A DNA stretch of 64,000 nt from Corticibacter populi (GTDB taxonomy: Bacteria; Pseudomonadota; Gammaproteobacteria; Burkholderiales; Burkholderiaceae_C): positions 52,321-116,320 of the forward strand of contig NZ_SGWR01000002.1 in NCBI RefSeq assembly GCF_004217315.1, read 5' to 3'. Both the position numbers and the translations under genes were made by a program. Under the pieces are notes generated by a model that did no database searches, was not told the origin of the DNA, and saw only the letters and a program-made list of their open reading frames with translations. Shown here in pieces: positions 10,463 through 20,136 of the stretch. Numbering within the stretch: the stretch's first letter is position 1; each line of letters begins with the position of its first letter.

Positions 10463-10849
10463 ATGACCGCCTTTGTACACTCCGACGTCCATCAAGAACA
10501 CGATGGCATGAACCGCATCCTCAACGGCATGGCCGACCTGGTCCGCCGCGCCCACGAATCGCGCCTGTTCTTCGCCGCGATGATCGCTGGCGCCGTGGTT
10601 GCCACCGACTACCTGATCAGCCCCGCCGGCACCAGCCTGACAGCCTGGCTGCTGCTGTGGGCCGTGGCCTTCGGCATCGCCTCGCTGCTCAACCCGTCCC
10701 GTCAGGTGCATGCCCGCCGCGCCGGCCTGTTCGAACGCTGGATGCAAAGCCAGCGCGACGCCCGCGCCAACGAACAGATGTGGCAACTGGCCATGAGCGA
10801 CCACCGCGTGATGGCAGATCTGGTGCGCAGCATGAACAACCAGCACTGA
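10463..10849 (+). CDS. Small membrane protein of unknown function
   Basis: The 128-residue protein has two hydrophobic helices (about LFFAAMIAGAVVATDYLI and LTAWLLLWAVAFGIASLL), an amphipathic histidine-containing N-terminus and a charged C-terminal tail. ATG is preceded by AAAAGGAA. I recognise no family. It is divergent from a LysR gene with a palindromic operator between them and is followed by a strong terminator. That arrangement suggests a single-gene transcript under control of that regulator. Confidence 0.7.
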   Translation: MTAFVHSDVHQEHDGMNRILNGMADLVRRAHESRLFFAAMIAGAVVATDYLISPAGTSLTAWLLLWAVAFGIASLLNPSRQVHARRAGLFERWMQSQRDARANEQMWQLAMSDHRVMADLVRSMNNQH

Positions 10850-10867
10850 TCCCCCCGGATCGGAAGG

Positions 10868-10900
10868 AACGGCAGGAAAATCTTCCTGCCGTTTTTTTTT
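10868..10900 (+). terminator. Rho-independent terminator
   Basis: AACGGCAGGAA, loop AATC, TTCCTGCCGTT, then a continuous T run. It ends the transcript of the small membrane protein. Confidence 0.95.
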
Positions 10901-10980
10901 GTTTGTCAGTTGCCCACGCGCAACAGTCAAGAAAATAGTACTCCGCCGGTCGAAATCGCCCGGAACCCCGCGGCAATTTC

Positions 10981-11688
10981 TCAGGGGCGGCCAGCCGCCG
11001 CGCGCGCGCGCGCACGTTCCTCGGTGGTCTGCGCCACCTTGTCGCGCACATAGAGCGGTGCGATGTCCTGCGCCTCCTGGCTCCGGCCCTGCGCCATCAG
11101 GGCCGGAGCCAGGCGCAGCATGGCCTCGGCCGCAGGCAGGGCCGGCAGCCATGGCTGGCCGGTGAATGCCTCTGGATAGACCTCGAAGGCATTTCCAGCC
11201 AGTGCATGACCGGGGGGCACCTGCAGTTGCGCGGGTGGCAGCACGGCAATCGCGGCCTCGCGCTGCCAGGTACCACCGTCAGGCGCCCCCTCATCGGGCT
11301 GCCAGCGGTAAGGTGCCGCATACACCTCCTGCATGCGTGCATCGAGCACCGCCATGACCTGCTCTGCGCCATACTGCCGGCGCGCCTGCTCGGCCACCGC
11401 CAGCAGGGACTCGACCGGCACGGCCGGCAGGCCGCTGCCCCAGGCCAGGCCCTGGGCCACCGCGCAACTGGTGCGCAAACCGGTGAAGGAGCCCGGCCCG
11501 CAGCCATAGACGATGGCGTCGAGCGCCGTCAGCGCCAGTTGCGCCTGGCGCAGCAACTCGAGAATGGCTGGCAGGGCCTGCTGCGAGGACTGTGGCCCGC
11601 CCGCGCCTTCATACTGCCAGAGGCGCTCGCCGCTTTGCAGCGCAATCGACAGCCGTTCGGTGCTGGTATCCAGGGCAAGCAGTTTCAT
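10981..11688 (-). CDS. tsaB: tRNA threonylcarbamoyladenosine biosynthesis protein TsaB
   Basis: The 235-residue ASKHA-fold protein begins MKLLALDTSTERLSIAL and contains YGCGPGSFTGLRTSCAVAQGLA, the TsaB hallmark. It works with TsaC/TsaD/TsaE to form t6A37 on ANN-decoding tRNAs. The C-terminal half is variable and ends in an arginine/alanine-rich tail. It is divergent from dacB. The rimI acetyltransferase gene often found beside it is not present here. Confidence 0.93.
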   Translation of the reverse strand: MKLLALDTSTERLSIALQSGERLWQYEGAGGPQSSQQALPAILELLRQAQLALTALDAIVYGCGPGSFTGLRTSCAVAQGLAWGSGLPAVPVESLLAVAEQARRQYGAEQVMAVLDARMQEVYAAPYRWQPDEGAPDGGTWQREAAIAVLPPAQLQVPPGHALAGNAFEVYPEAFTGQPWLPALPAAEAMLRLAPALMAQGRSQEAQDIAPLYVRDKVAQTTEERARARAAAGRP

Positions 11689-11823
11689 GGGGATGGAGTT
11701 CAGGGTATTCTCGGCCAGGCGCCATTATCGGCGCCTTGGCAACTGCGCCACAGCAGCGCGGGCGTTTGCCACACAGGCCCTGCAGATGGCACACAATGCG
11801 GCTTGCTTTTTCCGATTCAGACC

Positions 11824-13359
11824 ATGCGATCGATCCACACCCGTTTCCTGCCTCGCGCCTGCCTGGGTACCCTGGCGCTGCTTGGCCTTGCCGGCCTGCC
11901 GGCGGCCCAGACACCACAGGCCGCACTCGCGACATCTCCCAATCATGCGGCGCTGGTGGCCAGCGGCGAAGCCAGCGCCCAGCCTCAGCTGCCGGCCGGT
12001 TTCGTCGCCGCACTGGATCGCGCCAAGATCCCCTCCGGCGCCGTCTCCGTGTGGGTGCAGGAGGTCGAGGGCCAGGCGCCGCCGCGCATCGCCTACCATG
12101 CCGACACCCCTGTCAGTCCGGCATCGGTGATGAAGCTGGTGACGACCTACGCCGCCCTCGACCAGCTCGGTCCGGCCTACACCTGGAAGACGCGCGTCTA
12201 CGCCGATGGCCCCATCGAGGGTGGCAGCCTGCGCGGCAATGTCTACATCCAGGGTGGCGGCGACCCCAAGCTGGTGATGGAGCGCCTGTGGGCGCTGCTG
12301 CGCCAGCTGCAGCAGCGCGGCATCCGCGTGGTGCTGGGCGACATCGTGCTCGACCGCGGCGCCTACGAGTTGCCCGACCACGACCCGGCCGCTTTCGACG
12401 ACGAGCCCCTGCGCCCCTACAATGCTGCGCCCGATGCACTGCTGATCAACTACAAGTCGGTGGTGCTGCGCTTCGTGCCCGATCCAGCCAATGGCGTGGC
12501 GCAGGTGCTGCAGTCACCACCGATGGCTCAGCTTGCCATCCCCGCCACCGTACCGCTGTCGAACGGCAAGGGCTGCCCGGCCACTTGGCGTCAGAACCTG
12601 AAGCTCGACGTCAGCGAGCGCGGCCGCTGGAGCATGGCCGGCAGCTACCCGGCGGCCTGTGGCGAGCTGAACTGGCCAGTGGCCTACCCGGACCCGCAAG
12701 TCTTCGCCGGCAAGGCCATCGAGGGCATGTGGCGCGAGATGGGCGGCAGCCTCACCGGCACGGTGCGCACCGGCGCCACGCCGCGCGGCCTGCGTCCGCT
12801 GGTCACCGAGCTCTCGCCTCCGCTGGCCGAGGTGATCCGGGACGTCAACAAGTACAGCAACAACGTGATGGCCGACCATGTCTTCCTGGCGCTGGGCAAC
12901 GACCAGGCCGACGACAGCGGCCAGAACGGCGCCTCGGTCAGCCAGCACGACAGCTTTGCGCTGGCGCAGCAACATGTGCAGCGCTGGTGGACGCGACGCA
13001 TCGGCAACCCGGAGGGCTCGCTCGTCATCGACAACGGCTCGGGCCTGAGCCGCGACGCGCGGGTGACGGCCCACGCGCTGGCGCTCATGCTGCGCCATGC
13101 CTGGCAGGCGCCGGTGATGCCAGAGCTGGTGGCGTCGCTGCCGGTCACCGGCGTCGATGGCACCATGCGCCGCAGCAAGGCCCAGGCGCCGGCCCACCTC
13201 AAGACCGGCTCGCTGCGCAACGTCAATGCCATCGCCGGCTACGTACACGGCCACAGCGGCAAGCGCTACGTGCTGGTGGCCATCGTCAATCATGCCAACG
13301 CGGCCGGCGCGCGCGGCCCGGCGTTCGACGCGCTGATCGACTGGGTGGCAGAAGACTGA
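11824..13359 (+). CDS. dacB: D-alanyl-D-alanine carboxypeptidase/endopeptidase (PBP4)
   Basis: The 511-residue periplasmic protein has a signal peptide ending near LAGLPAAQ. Active-site motifs are in order: SVMK (SxxK), SNN in KYSNNVMAD, and KTG in HLKTGSLRN. The large insertion between the SxxK and SxN motifs is typical of class C low-molecular-weight PBPs. It trims or cleaves peptidoglycan cross-links. It is divergent from tsaB and 89 bp upstream of exbB. Confidence 0.94.
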   Translation: MRSIHTRFLPRACLGTLALLGLAGLPAAQTPQAALATSPNHAALVASGEASAQPQLPAGFVAALDRAKIPSGAVSVWVQEVEGQAPPRIAYHADTPVSPASVMKLVTTYAALDQLGPAYTWKTRVYADGPIEGGSLRGNVYIQGGGDPKLVMERLWALLRQLQQRGIRVVLGDIVLDRGAYELPDHDPAAFDDEPLRPYNAAPDALLINYKSVVLRFVPDPANGVAQVLQSPPMAQLAIPATVPLSNGKGCPATWRQNLKLDVSERGRWSMAGSYPAACGELNWPVAYPDPQVFAGKAIEGMWREMGGSLTGTVRTGATPRGLRPLVTELSPPLAEVIRDVNKYSNNVMADHVFLALGNDQADDSGQNGASVSQHDSFALAQQHVQRWWTRRIGNPEGSLVIDNGSGLSRDARVTAHALALMLRHAWQAPVMPELVASLPVTGVDGTMRRSKAQAPAHLKTGSLRNVNAIAGYVHGHSGKRYVLVAIVNHANAAGARGPAFDALIDWVAED

Positions 13360-13448
13360 CGGGTCCGAGCGACCCGGCCCGAGCGGCGCGGCGGGGCTCG
13401 GCGATAATCGGCGGCATCCATGCCATCATCGACCACGGGGAGTGACTT

Positions 13449-14081
13449 TTGTTTTCCATCATCCAAGCCGCAGGCTGGCCGATCTGGCCACTGATCGCCT
13501 GTTCGATCCTGGCCCTTGCCATCATCGCCGAACGCCTCTACAGCCTGCGCCGCCCACTGGTCGCGCCCAGCGGCCTGCTGGACGAGGCACTGAGCGTCTC
13601 CGCCAAGTACGTGCCGCCCGCCGACGTGATCGACAAGCTCGCGCAGAACTCGCCTTTGGGCGAGGTGCTTGCCAGCGGCCTGCAGACGCTCAAGAACAAT
13701 CCCAAGGCCAGCGAGGATGAGCTGCGCTCGGCCATGCAGAACAGCGGCCGCGTCGTCGTCAGCCGCCTGGGCCGCTACCTGCAGGCGCTGGCCACCATCG
13801 CCTCGGCAGCGCCGCTGCTGGGCCTGCTGGGCACCGTCATCGGCATGATCGCCATCTTCGCCTCGCAGGGCACGATCGACTCGGGCATCATCACCGGCAA
13901 CCCTGGCCAGCTCGCGCACGGCATCTCCATCGCGCTTTACAACACCGCCTTCGGCCTGATCGTGGCGATTCCGGCGCTGATCTTCTGGCGCTACTTCAAG
14001 AGCCGCGTCGACGGCTACGTGCTGGAGCTGGAGGTGGCCGCCGAGACCTTCGTCAAACACCTCAAGGGTCTGCAGAAATGA
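13449..14081 (+). CDS. exbB: MotA/TolQ/ExbB proton-channel family protein
   Basis: The likely start is TTG at 13449, with GGGGAG 11 bases upstream. The 210-residue inner-membrane protein has three transmembrane segments (IWPLIACSILALAIIAERL, IASAAPLLGLLGTVIGMI, ALYNTAFGLIVAIPALIF) with the conserved GLLGTVIGMI channel motif. With the overlapping exbD it forms a proton-driven motor that energises TonB or Tol-type partners. A TonB-like gene lies 27 kb away at 41377. TolQ is the alternative, but the lpxK neighbour is the common ExbB/ExbD context in this lineage. Confidence 0.9.
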   Translation: MFSIIQAAGWPIWPLIACSILALAIIAERLYSLRRPLVAPSGLLDEALSVSAKYVPPADVIDKLAQNSPLGEVLASGLQTLKNNPKASEDELRSAMQNSGRVVVSRLGRYLQALATIASAAPLLGLLGTVIGMIAIFASQGTIDSGIITGNPGQLAHGISIALYNTAFGLIVAIPALIFWRYFKSRVDGYVLELEVAAETFVKHLKGLQK

Positions 14082-14497
14082 ACTTCCGACCCCAGGCGGA
14101 CAGCGAGCCGGAAATCAACCTGATCCCCTTCATCGACGTGCTGCTGGTGATCCTGATCTTTCTGATGCTGACCACCACCTACAGCCGCTTCAACGAGCTG
14201 CAGCTGACCCTGCCGCTGGCCAATGCCGAGCAGTTGAGCGAGCGCCCGCAGGAAATCACCGTGGCCATCGATGCAGGCGGCCAGTACGCCATCGACGGCC
14301 AGTTGCTGGGCAAGGCCACGCCCTCGCAGCTGACGGCCGAGCTGCGCCAGTTCGCCAGCAGCCGGCCCGAGGCCATTCTCATCATCAGCGCCGATGCCAT
14401 GGCCTCGCACCAGTCGGTGATCTCGGTCATGGAGGCGGCTCGCAATGCCGGGCTGGTGCGCGTGACCTTTGCCACCCAGGCCGCCTCCGGCGACTGA
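14078..14497 (+). CDS. exbD: ExbD/TolR family biopolymer transport protein
   Basis: The 139-residue protein has one N-terminal membrane segment (EINLIPFIDVLLVILIFLML) with the conserved aspartate needed for proton translocation, then a periplasmic ExbD/TolR domain. Its ATG overlaps the exbB stop by four bases, which implies stoichiometric translation. lpxK follows after 28 bp, so exbB-exbD-lpxK is probably one operon. Confidence 0.92.
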   Translation: MNFRPQADSEPEINLIPFIDVLLVILIFLMLTTTYSRFNELQLTLPLANAEQLSERPQEITVAIDAGGQYAIDGQLLGKATPSQLTAELRQFASSRPEAILIISADAMASHQSVISVMEAARNAGLVRVTFATQAASGD

Positions 14498-14525
14498 GCC
14501 CGTGCGGCACCATTCTTTCGGCCGC

Positions 14526-15611
14526 ATGTCTTTCTCCCTGCAACAAGCCTGGCGCCGCCGCAGCGGCCTCGCAGCACTGCTGTGGCCGCTCTCGGTCCTC
14601 TATGGCACCCTCGCCGGCCTGCGCCGCGCCCTCTACCGGCTGGGCCTGCGCCAAAGCCGGCACCTGCCGGTGCCCACCGTGGTGGTAGGCAATGTGATCG
14701 CCGGCGGTGCCGGCAAGACGCCGGTGACGATTGCACTGGTGCAGGCGCTGCAGCACGCCGGCATTGCCGCCGGCGTGATTGCGCGCGGCTATGGCCGCCA
14801 GAGCCGGGACTGCCGAGCCGTGACGGCCACCAGCAGTGCCGGCGAAGTCGGCGACGAGCCACTGCTGATCCACCGCGCCACCGGTGCCCCGGTCTTCGTG
14901 GCGGCGCGCCGCCACGACGCCGGCATGGCGCTGCTGCAGGCCCACCCCGAGGTGCGCATCATCGTCTGCGACGATGGCCTGCAGCATCTCGCGCTGGAGC
15001 GCGACTTCGAGATCTGCGTGTTCCCGGCCAATGGCATCGGCAACGGCTGGCTGCTGCCGGCCGGCCCCTTGCGCGAACCCTGGCCGCGCAAGGTCGACGC
15101 CGTGCTGCAGGCGCCCGGCATCGCGCCGGCGCTGCCGCTGCCAGCGGCAACGCCAAGCTGGACCCTGCAGCGGCGCCTCGCCGATGCCGCGCACAACGCC
15201 CAGGGCCAGACCATCCCGCTGGCGCAGCTGGCCGCGCTGCAGGCCGAAGCTGGCGCCGCACCTCTGGCCGCTGTCGCCGGCATCGCCCGACCCGAATCCT
15301 TCTTCGAGATGCTGCAGGCGCGCGGCCTGCACCTGCACACGCGCATCGCCCTGCCCGACCACTTCGACTATGCCGCGCCGCCTGCTGCAACTCCAACGCT
15401 GCAGGCATGGCAAGCCTTGCAAGTGCTGCCGGTCGGCACGCCGCTGCTCTGCACCGAGAAAGACGCCGTCAAACTCTGGTCGCTGCGACCCGATGCCTGG
15501 GCGGTGCCGCTGGAGGTGACGCTGCCTCAGCCGCTGGTCAATGCCGTGCTGGCGCTGTTGGATACAAACGATGCCGCGTCGCTGCGCTCAAGCAGCATGC
15601 AGTCGCCATAG
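14526..15611 (+). CDS. lpxK: Tetraacyldisaccharide 4'-kinase
   Basis: The 361-residue lipid A biosynthesis enzyme phosphorylates the 4' position of the disaccharide precursor at the inner membrane. Start chosen at [12 protein letters not shown], since the frame upstream overlaps exbD. It shows an N-terminal hydrophobic helix, a P-loop within [17 protein letters not shown], the ARGYGR segment and the DDGLQH motif. The last 85 bp overlap the 3' end of queA on the opposite strand, and the C-terminus after LLDTNDAAS is not conserved sequence. Confidence 0.93.
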   Translation: MSFSLQQAWRRRSGLAALLWPLSVLYGTLAGLRRALYRLGLRQSRHLPVPTVVVGNVIAGGAGKTPVTIALVQALQHAGIAAGVIARGYGRQSRDCRAVTATSSAGEVGDEPLLIHRATGAPVFVAARRHDAGMALLQAHPEVRIIVCDDGLQHLALERDFEICVFPANGIGNGWLLPAGPLREPWPRKVDAVLQAPGIAPALPLPAATPSWTLQRRLADAAHNAQGQTIPLAQLAALQAEAGAAPLAAVAGIARPESFFEMLQARGLHLHTRIALPDHFDYAAPPAATPTLQAWQALQVLPVGTPLLCTEKDAVKLWSLRPDAWAVPLEVTLPQPLVNAVLALLDTNDAASLRSSSMQSP

Positions 15612-16675
15612 CTGAAGAAGCGGTAGCGCCCGGCCACCGCATGCTGGTAGAGCGCGCGGATATGCGCATAGCCGGCCAAGGCGCTCACCAGCATCATCAG
15701 CGTGCTCTTGGGCAGGTGGAAATTGGTCAACAGCAAATCGACCACCTGAAACCGGAAGCCCGGTGTGATGAAGATTTGCGTATCCCCCTGCACCTGGCCC
15801 GTGCGCGCCCAGGATTCGAGCGTGCGCACACTGGTGGTGCCCACCGCCACCACGCGCCCGCCCCTGGCACGACAGGCCTCGACGGCCTGCACGGTCTCGG
15901 GCGGAATGCGGTAATACTCGCTGTGCATGCGATGCTGCGAAAGGTCCTCGGTCTTGACCGGCTGGAAGGTGCCGGCACCGACGTGCAGCGTGATGCTGGC
16001 ACGCTCGACGCCCGCCGCCTGCAGCGCCGCCAGGGTCTTCTCATCGAAATGCAGCGCTGCCGTCGGCGCGGCCACCGCGCCGGGGGTGCGGGCAAAGACG
16101 GTCTGGTAGCGCTCGGCGTCCTCCTCGGCATCGGCATCATCGCCCTCGGCCTGGTGGCGTTCGATGTAGGGCGGCAGCGGCAGGTGGCCAAAGCGCTCCA
16201 TCAGGCTCCAGGGTGTCTCACCGGCGGCGCCATGGAGGCGCAGCAGAAAGAGCGGGCCATCCGCATCGGGCCAGCGCCCCAGCAGCTCTGCATCGAAGCC
16301 GCCGGCCGCGAGGCCACCGGCCAGATGCAGCACCGCGCCGGCCGCCGGCTTCTTGCTGACCTTCATGTGTGCGGCCACGCAGCCGTCCTGCAGCACGCGC
16401 TCGATCAGGATTTCCAGCTTGCCGCCCGTGGCCTTCTCGCCGAAGATGCGCGCCTTGACCACCTGGGTGTCATTGAAGACCAGCAGATCCCCCGCCCGCA
16501 GCAACTGCGGCAACTCGTGAAAATGCCGGTCCTGCGGCGGCAGGCGGCGCCCATCCAGCAGCCGCGAGGCACTGCGCTCGCTGGCCGGATGCTGGGCAAT
16601 CAGCTCGGGCGGCAGTGTGTAGTCGAAATCGCTGAGGCAGAACTCACCGGGGGAGCGGTGCGCGGAATCGGGCAT
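15527..16675 (-). CDS. queA: S-adenosylmethionine:tRNA ribosyltransferase-isomerase
   Basis: The 382-residue protein starts at [12 protein letters not shown] (16675); an ATG ten codons upstream is possible. It contains [40 protein letters not shown] and FSYGDCMLL, all QueA signatures. It makes epoxyqueuosine on tRNA. An insert of acidic residues ([14 protein letters not shown]) follows PPYIERH, as is common in this family. About 18 extra residues after CMLL lie in the tail-to-tail overlap with lpxK. Confidence 0.95.
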   Translation of the reverse strand: MPDSAHRSPGEFCLSDFDYTLPPELIAQHPASERSASRLLDGRRLPPQDRHFHELPQLLRAGDLLVFNDTQVVKARIFGEKATGGKLEILIERVLQDGCVAAHMKVSKKPAAGAVLHLAGGLAAGGFDAELLGRWPDADGPLFLLRLHGAAGETPWSLMERFGHLPLPPYIERHQAEGDDADAEEDAERYQTVFARTPGAVAAPTAALHFDEKTLAALQAAGVERASITLHVGAGTFQPVKTEDLSQHRMHSEYYRIPPETVQAVEACRARGGRVVAVGTTSVRTLESWARTGQVQGDTQIFITPGFRFQVVDLLLTNFHLPKSTLMMLVSALAGYAHIRALYQHAVAGRYRFFSYGDCMLLERSDAASFVSNSASTALTSG

Positions 16676-16743
16676 GGCAGGGCGTGGGCAGGCAAAACCG
16701 GGCATTGTATGCTTGCGGCTTGTTCACCATGCAAAGCTCTCCC

Positions 16744-17304
16744 ATGCCTTCCGAACTCGACGTCAGACTGCGCCCGCTGGAGCGCGACGACCTGCATTTC
16801 GTCCACCAGATGGACAACAACGCCAGCGTGATGCGCTACTGGTTCGAAGAGCCTTTCGAGACCTTCGCGGAACTGACGTCGCTCTACGAGCAGCACATCC
16901 ACGACCAGGGCGAGCGCCGCTTCGTGGTCGAGTTCGCCAGCCAGAAGGCCGGCCTCGTGGAACTGGTGGAGATCGACCACGTGCACCGCCGCGCGGAATT
17001 CCAGATCATCATCGCGCCGGACTTCCAGGGCAAGGGCCTGGCCACGCGCGCGACGCGACTGGCGATGGATTACGGCTTCAGCGTGCTCAACCTCTACAAG
17101 CTCTACCTGATCGTCGACAAGGAGAACCACCGGGCCATCCACGTCTACACCAAGCTGGGTTTCAAGGTGGAGGGTGAGCTGATCCACGAATTCTTCATCA
17201 ACGGCGAATACCGCAACGCCACCCGCATGTGCCTGTTCCAGCACGAGTACCTGGAGAAATTCCACCGCAAGGGCAGCACGCTGTTGCGCCCGACTGCGCA
17301 ATGA
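16744..17304 (+). CDS. speG: Spermidine N1-acetyltransferase
   Basis: The GNAT-fold protein begins [21 protein letters not shown], closely matching the SpeG start, and has the family's usual 186 residues from this ATG; an ATG five codons upstream is an alternative. The acetyl-CoA-binding segment is [15 protein letters not shown], followed by [25 protein letters not shown]. It acetylates spermidine/spermine to prevent polyamine toxicity. It is divergent from queA. The flanking downstream DNA is insertion-sequence debris. Confidence 0.9.
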   Translation: MPSELDVRLRPLERDDLHFVHQMDNNASVMRYWFEEPFETFAELTSLYEQHIHDQGERRFVVEFASQKAGLVELVEIDHVHRRAEFQIIIAPDFQGKGLATRATRLAMDYGFSVLNLYKLYLIVDKENHRAIHVYTKLGFKVEGELIHEFFINGEYRNATRMCLFQHEYLEKFHRKGSTLLRPTAQ

Positions 17305-17484
17305 GCGGAGGTATCCACGTACAAAGGGCGCACGTGGCCTCCCTGACCTGAAGGCTGGATTCGGCTTCTCCGACAATGCCCTTGAGGATGGCTCCGGGTT
17401 TGTACCCGGCCCCAAGCAGCGAGCCTCTGGAAGATGGGTGCGGTTTGACCTTGTCGCTGGAATCCGCATGCCATAACGGAGTCA
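17305..17484. other. Intergenic stretch after speG, no recognised gene
   Basis: About 180 bp without a convincing reading frame. It contains a small palindrome (CCGGGTTTGTACCCGG near 17396) but no T run. It may be part of the decayed mobile element that begins just beyond. Confidence 0.35.
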
Positions 17485-17900
17485 CGAATTGACTTGCGTG
17501 GCCTGGCGCTGCGCATGCTTGCGCACCCGCTCCTTGCACGTGCGCGGCCAGCCGTGGCCGCCCCGCATTTGAGCGTGGATCACCTTAAGGTGCGCCAGCA
17601 GTGTGTCGTCGCTGAGATGGTGTCGCTGGACCGCGCTGGCTCTACGAACGAAGTGTGTTCGTGGTAGCCGGCGATGCTGGCCTGCCGCCGGCAGGCCTCC
17701 ATCTGCTCGGCGCTCACACCCCTTGCTCCCAGGCGATCCACCTCGACCCAGTTGAACAGCATCCGCTTTCCCCCAGCATCCTGGCCGCCGCTGCCATGCT
17801 CCGGCCACCGTGAACCAGTCGCACTGCCTCCTGCTTGAATTCCAGCGCGTGGCGTGCCCGCACTGCATGGTCCTCGTCATTTCCGTTTTCCTTGCTTGCA
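17485..17900 (-). pseudogene. Decayed IS3-family transposase (orfA and start of orfB)
   Basis: Read on the minus strand, fragments in two frames match an IS3-type pair. An orfA helix-turn-helix is seen as RHALEFKQEAVRLVHGG and SMAAAARMLG, then FNWV and LGARGVSAEQM in another frame. After a deletion come orfB pieces: AGYHEHTSFV, then LSDDTLLAHLKVIHAQMRGG and HGWPRTCKERVRK. Frameshifts and the loss of the whole DDE core show it is dead. I see no intact terminal inverted repeats. It separates speG from the liv operon. Confidence 0.7.
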
Positions 17901-18196
17901 TTGAACCATGCAGCAAGGGAGACGTTTTTCGGGCACAGGGTCAAGAGGCAGAGCGCGAATCCAGTCCGGTTCGGCTCACCCGCCGCACCATGTCACCACC
18001 GGCGATCGCACGACCGCCGGGCATGGTCACGCGGCGGCATACGCCGATAGGCACCCCGGCCAATGCCTTGCGGAAGATCATTCGTCCGGCGTTCATAGCG
18101 GCTCAACCCGTGTAGGCCAACCACAAAACCGCCCAAAGCCCGCGGCCATTGGGCCCGCGGGGCGACGCCGCTTGCTCTGCACCCACCTGGAGCCGC
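17901..18196. other. Intergenic region with weak liv-operon terminator
   Basis: About 300 bp with no supported gene. On the minus strand beyond livM there is a hairpin, CCCGCGG (18139-18145) with CCGCGGG (18155-18161), followed after about 10 bases by GGTTTTG. This could act as a weak terminator of the liv operon. The rest has no recognisable feature. Confidence 0.4.
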
Positions 18197-19183
18197 TTAC
18201 CTGAGAATGCGCAGCCGCTGCAGCAGCGCAATCAGCTCGCCCATGACGCCGCGGCGGAACAGCAGCACGCAGACCACGAAGATCAGGCCGGTGACGATGG
18301 TGACCGATTCGCCCAGCGAGCGGAACCAGCCGATGCCCGAGAGCTGCGCCAGCCAGTTGCCCCATTCGCCCACCTTGTTCTCGATGGCCACGATCACCAA
18401 CGAACCCATCAGCGGCCCCGACATGGTTCCCACGCCGCCCACCAGCGTCATCAGCACCACGTGGCCGGACATGCTCCAATGCCCGTCACTGAGCGTGGCA
18501 AAGCCCAGCACCAGCGTCTTGAGCGCGCCGGCCAGGCCCGCCAGCGCCGCCGAGAGCACGAACACCAGCAGCTTGAAGCGGTTGGTGTCATAGCCCAGCG
18601 AGATGGCGCGCGGCTCGTTCTCCTTGATGCTGCGCAGCACATGCCCGAAAGGCGAATGCACGATGCGCACGATCAGCAGGAAGGCCAGCACCACGATGGC
18701 CAGCGTGACGTAGTACATAGTCAGGTCGCTGCGCAGATCCAGCAGGCCCAGCAGGCGCCCGCGCGGTACGCCCTGCAGGCCGTCCTCGCCGCCGGTGAAA
18801 GGCGCCTGCAGCCAGACGAAGTACAGCATCTGCGCGAGCGCCAGCGTGATCATAGTGAAGTAGATGCCCTGGCGCTTGATGGCGAGGTAACCCATCACCA
18901 GGCCCAGCAGAGCACCGAAGGCGGTGCCCAGCAGCAGGCCCATCTCGGGCGGTACGCCCCAGACCTTGAGCGCATGGCCGGTGACGTAGCCCGCCCCGCC
19001 CAGGAAGGCCGCATGGCCGAAGGAGAGCAGCCCGGTGTAGCCGAACAGCAGGTTGAAGGCGCAGGCAAACAGTGCGAAGCAGAAGAGCTTCATCATGAAG
19101 ATCGGATAGGCACCGAGGAATGGCGCCGCCAGCAGCGCCAGGAGCAGCGCCGCGTAGCCGATGGTTGCGAGTTTCTGGTTCAT
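18197..19183 (-). CDS. livM: Branched-chain amino-acid-type ABC transporter permease LivM
   Basis: The 328-residue protein starts at MNQKLATIGYAALLLALLAAP (19183). It has the LivM family's multiple helices and the motifs NLLFGYTGLLSFGHAAFLG and LRSIKENEPRAISLGYDTNRFKL. It is the last gene of the livG-livF-livK-livH-livM order on the minus strand, 20 bp after livH. It forms the inner-membrane channel with LivH. The true substrate could be branched-chain amino acids, urea or an aromatic acid; the sequence does not decide. Confidence 0.92.
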   Translation of the reverse strand: MNQKLATIGYAALLLALLAAPFLGAYPIFMMKLFCFALFACAFNLLFGYTGLLSFGHAAFLGGAGYVTGHALKVWGVPPEMGLLLGTAFGALLGLVMGYLAIKRQGIYFTMITLALAQMLYFVWLQAPFTGGEDGLQGVPRGRLLGLLDLRSDLTMYYVTLAIVVLAFLLIVRIVHSPFGHVLRSIKENEPRAISLGYDTNRFKLLVFVLSAALAGLAGALKTLVLGFATLSDGHWSMSGHVVLMTLVGGVGTMSGPLMGSLVIVAIENKVGEWGNWLAQLSGIGWFRSLGESVTIVTGLIFVVCVLLFRRGVMGELIALLQRLRILR

Positions 19184-19203
19184 GGCGGGCGTCCTTGCGC
19201 GTC

Positions 19204-20088
19204 TCACTGTTCTTTGCCAAACAAGCCGGCCGGGCGGATCAGCAGCACGATGGCCATGATCACGAACACCACTGTCGAGGAGGCTTCCGGGTAGAACACA
19301 CGGGTCAGGCCCTCGATCACGCCCAGCAGCAGGCCGGTGACGATGGAGCCCATGATGGAGCCCATGCCGCCGATCACCACCACGGCGAAGACGGTGATGA
19401 TGAGGTTCTGCCCCATCAGCGGCGAGACCTGGTAGATGGGCGCGGCCAGCACGCCGGCAAAGGCGGCCAGCGCCACGCCGAAACCGTAGGTGAGCGTGAT
19501 CATCAGCGGCACGTTGATGCCGAAGGCCTCAACCAGACGCGGGTTCTCGGTGCCGGCGCGCAGATAGGCGCCCAGCCGCGTCTTCTCGATCATGAACCAG
19601 GTGAAGAGGCATACCAGCAGCGAGGCCAGCACCACCCAGGCACGGTACTTGGGCATGAACATGAAGCCCAGGTTGAAGCCGCCCTGCAACAGCGCCGGGG
19701 TCTGGTAGCTCAGGCCCGAGACGCCGTAGGCGGAGCGAAAGCCGCCCTCTATCAGCAGCGCCAGCCCGAGCGTCAGCAACAGGCCGTAGATGTGGTCGAG
19801 CTTGTAGATCCAGCGCAGGAACAGGCGCTCGAGCACGATGCCCAGGAGCCCCACCACCAGCGGCGCGAGCAGCAGCATCGCCCAGTAATTGATGCCCAGG
19901 TAATGCAAGCCCATCCAGGTGACCACCGCACCCGTCATGAACAACGCGCCATGCGCGAAGTTGATGACGTTGAGCAGGCCGAAGATGACCGCCAGCCCCA
20001 GGCTCAGGATGGCATAGAAGGAGCCGTTGACCAGGCCCAGCAGCAATTGGCTGAGGATGGCTGGCAGGGATACACCGAAGAGTTCCAT
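19204..20088 (-). CDS. livH: Branched-chain amino-acid-type ABC transporter permease LivH
   Basis: The 294-residue protein starts at MELFGVSLPAILSQLLLGLVNG (20088); the longer frame upstream lies in the hairpin-containing spacer and is not used. NVINFAHGALFMTGA and VVIGGMGSIMGSIVTGLLLGV are LivH signatures. It pairs with LivM. A strong hairpin lies in the 114-bp gap between it and livK. Confidence 0.92.
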   Translation of the reverse strand: MELFGVSLPAILSQLLLGLVNGSFYAILSLGLAVIFGLLNVINFAHGALFMTGAVVTWMGLHYLGINYWAMLLLAPLVVGLLGIVLERLFLRWIYKLDHIYGLLLTLGLALLIEGGFRSAYGVSGLSYQTPALLQGGFNLGFMFMPKYRAWVVLASLLVCLFTWFMIEKTRLGAYLRAGTENPRLVEAFGINVPLMITLTYGFGVALAAFAGVLAAPIYQVSPLMGQNLIITVFAVVVIGGMGSIMGSIVTGLLLGVIEGLTRVFYPEASSTVVFVIMAIVLLIRPAGLFGKEQ

Positions 20089-20136
20089 GGTTGAGAGGCC
20101 CGAAGTTGGCAAACCCAGTGCGCCATGTCCGCCGCC

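Noticed and set aside
14582..16831. Plus-strand open frame of about 750 codons across lpxK and queA
   Set aside because: It is a frame-shifted shadow of lpxK followed by the antisense of queA, with no recognisable domain.
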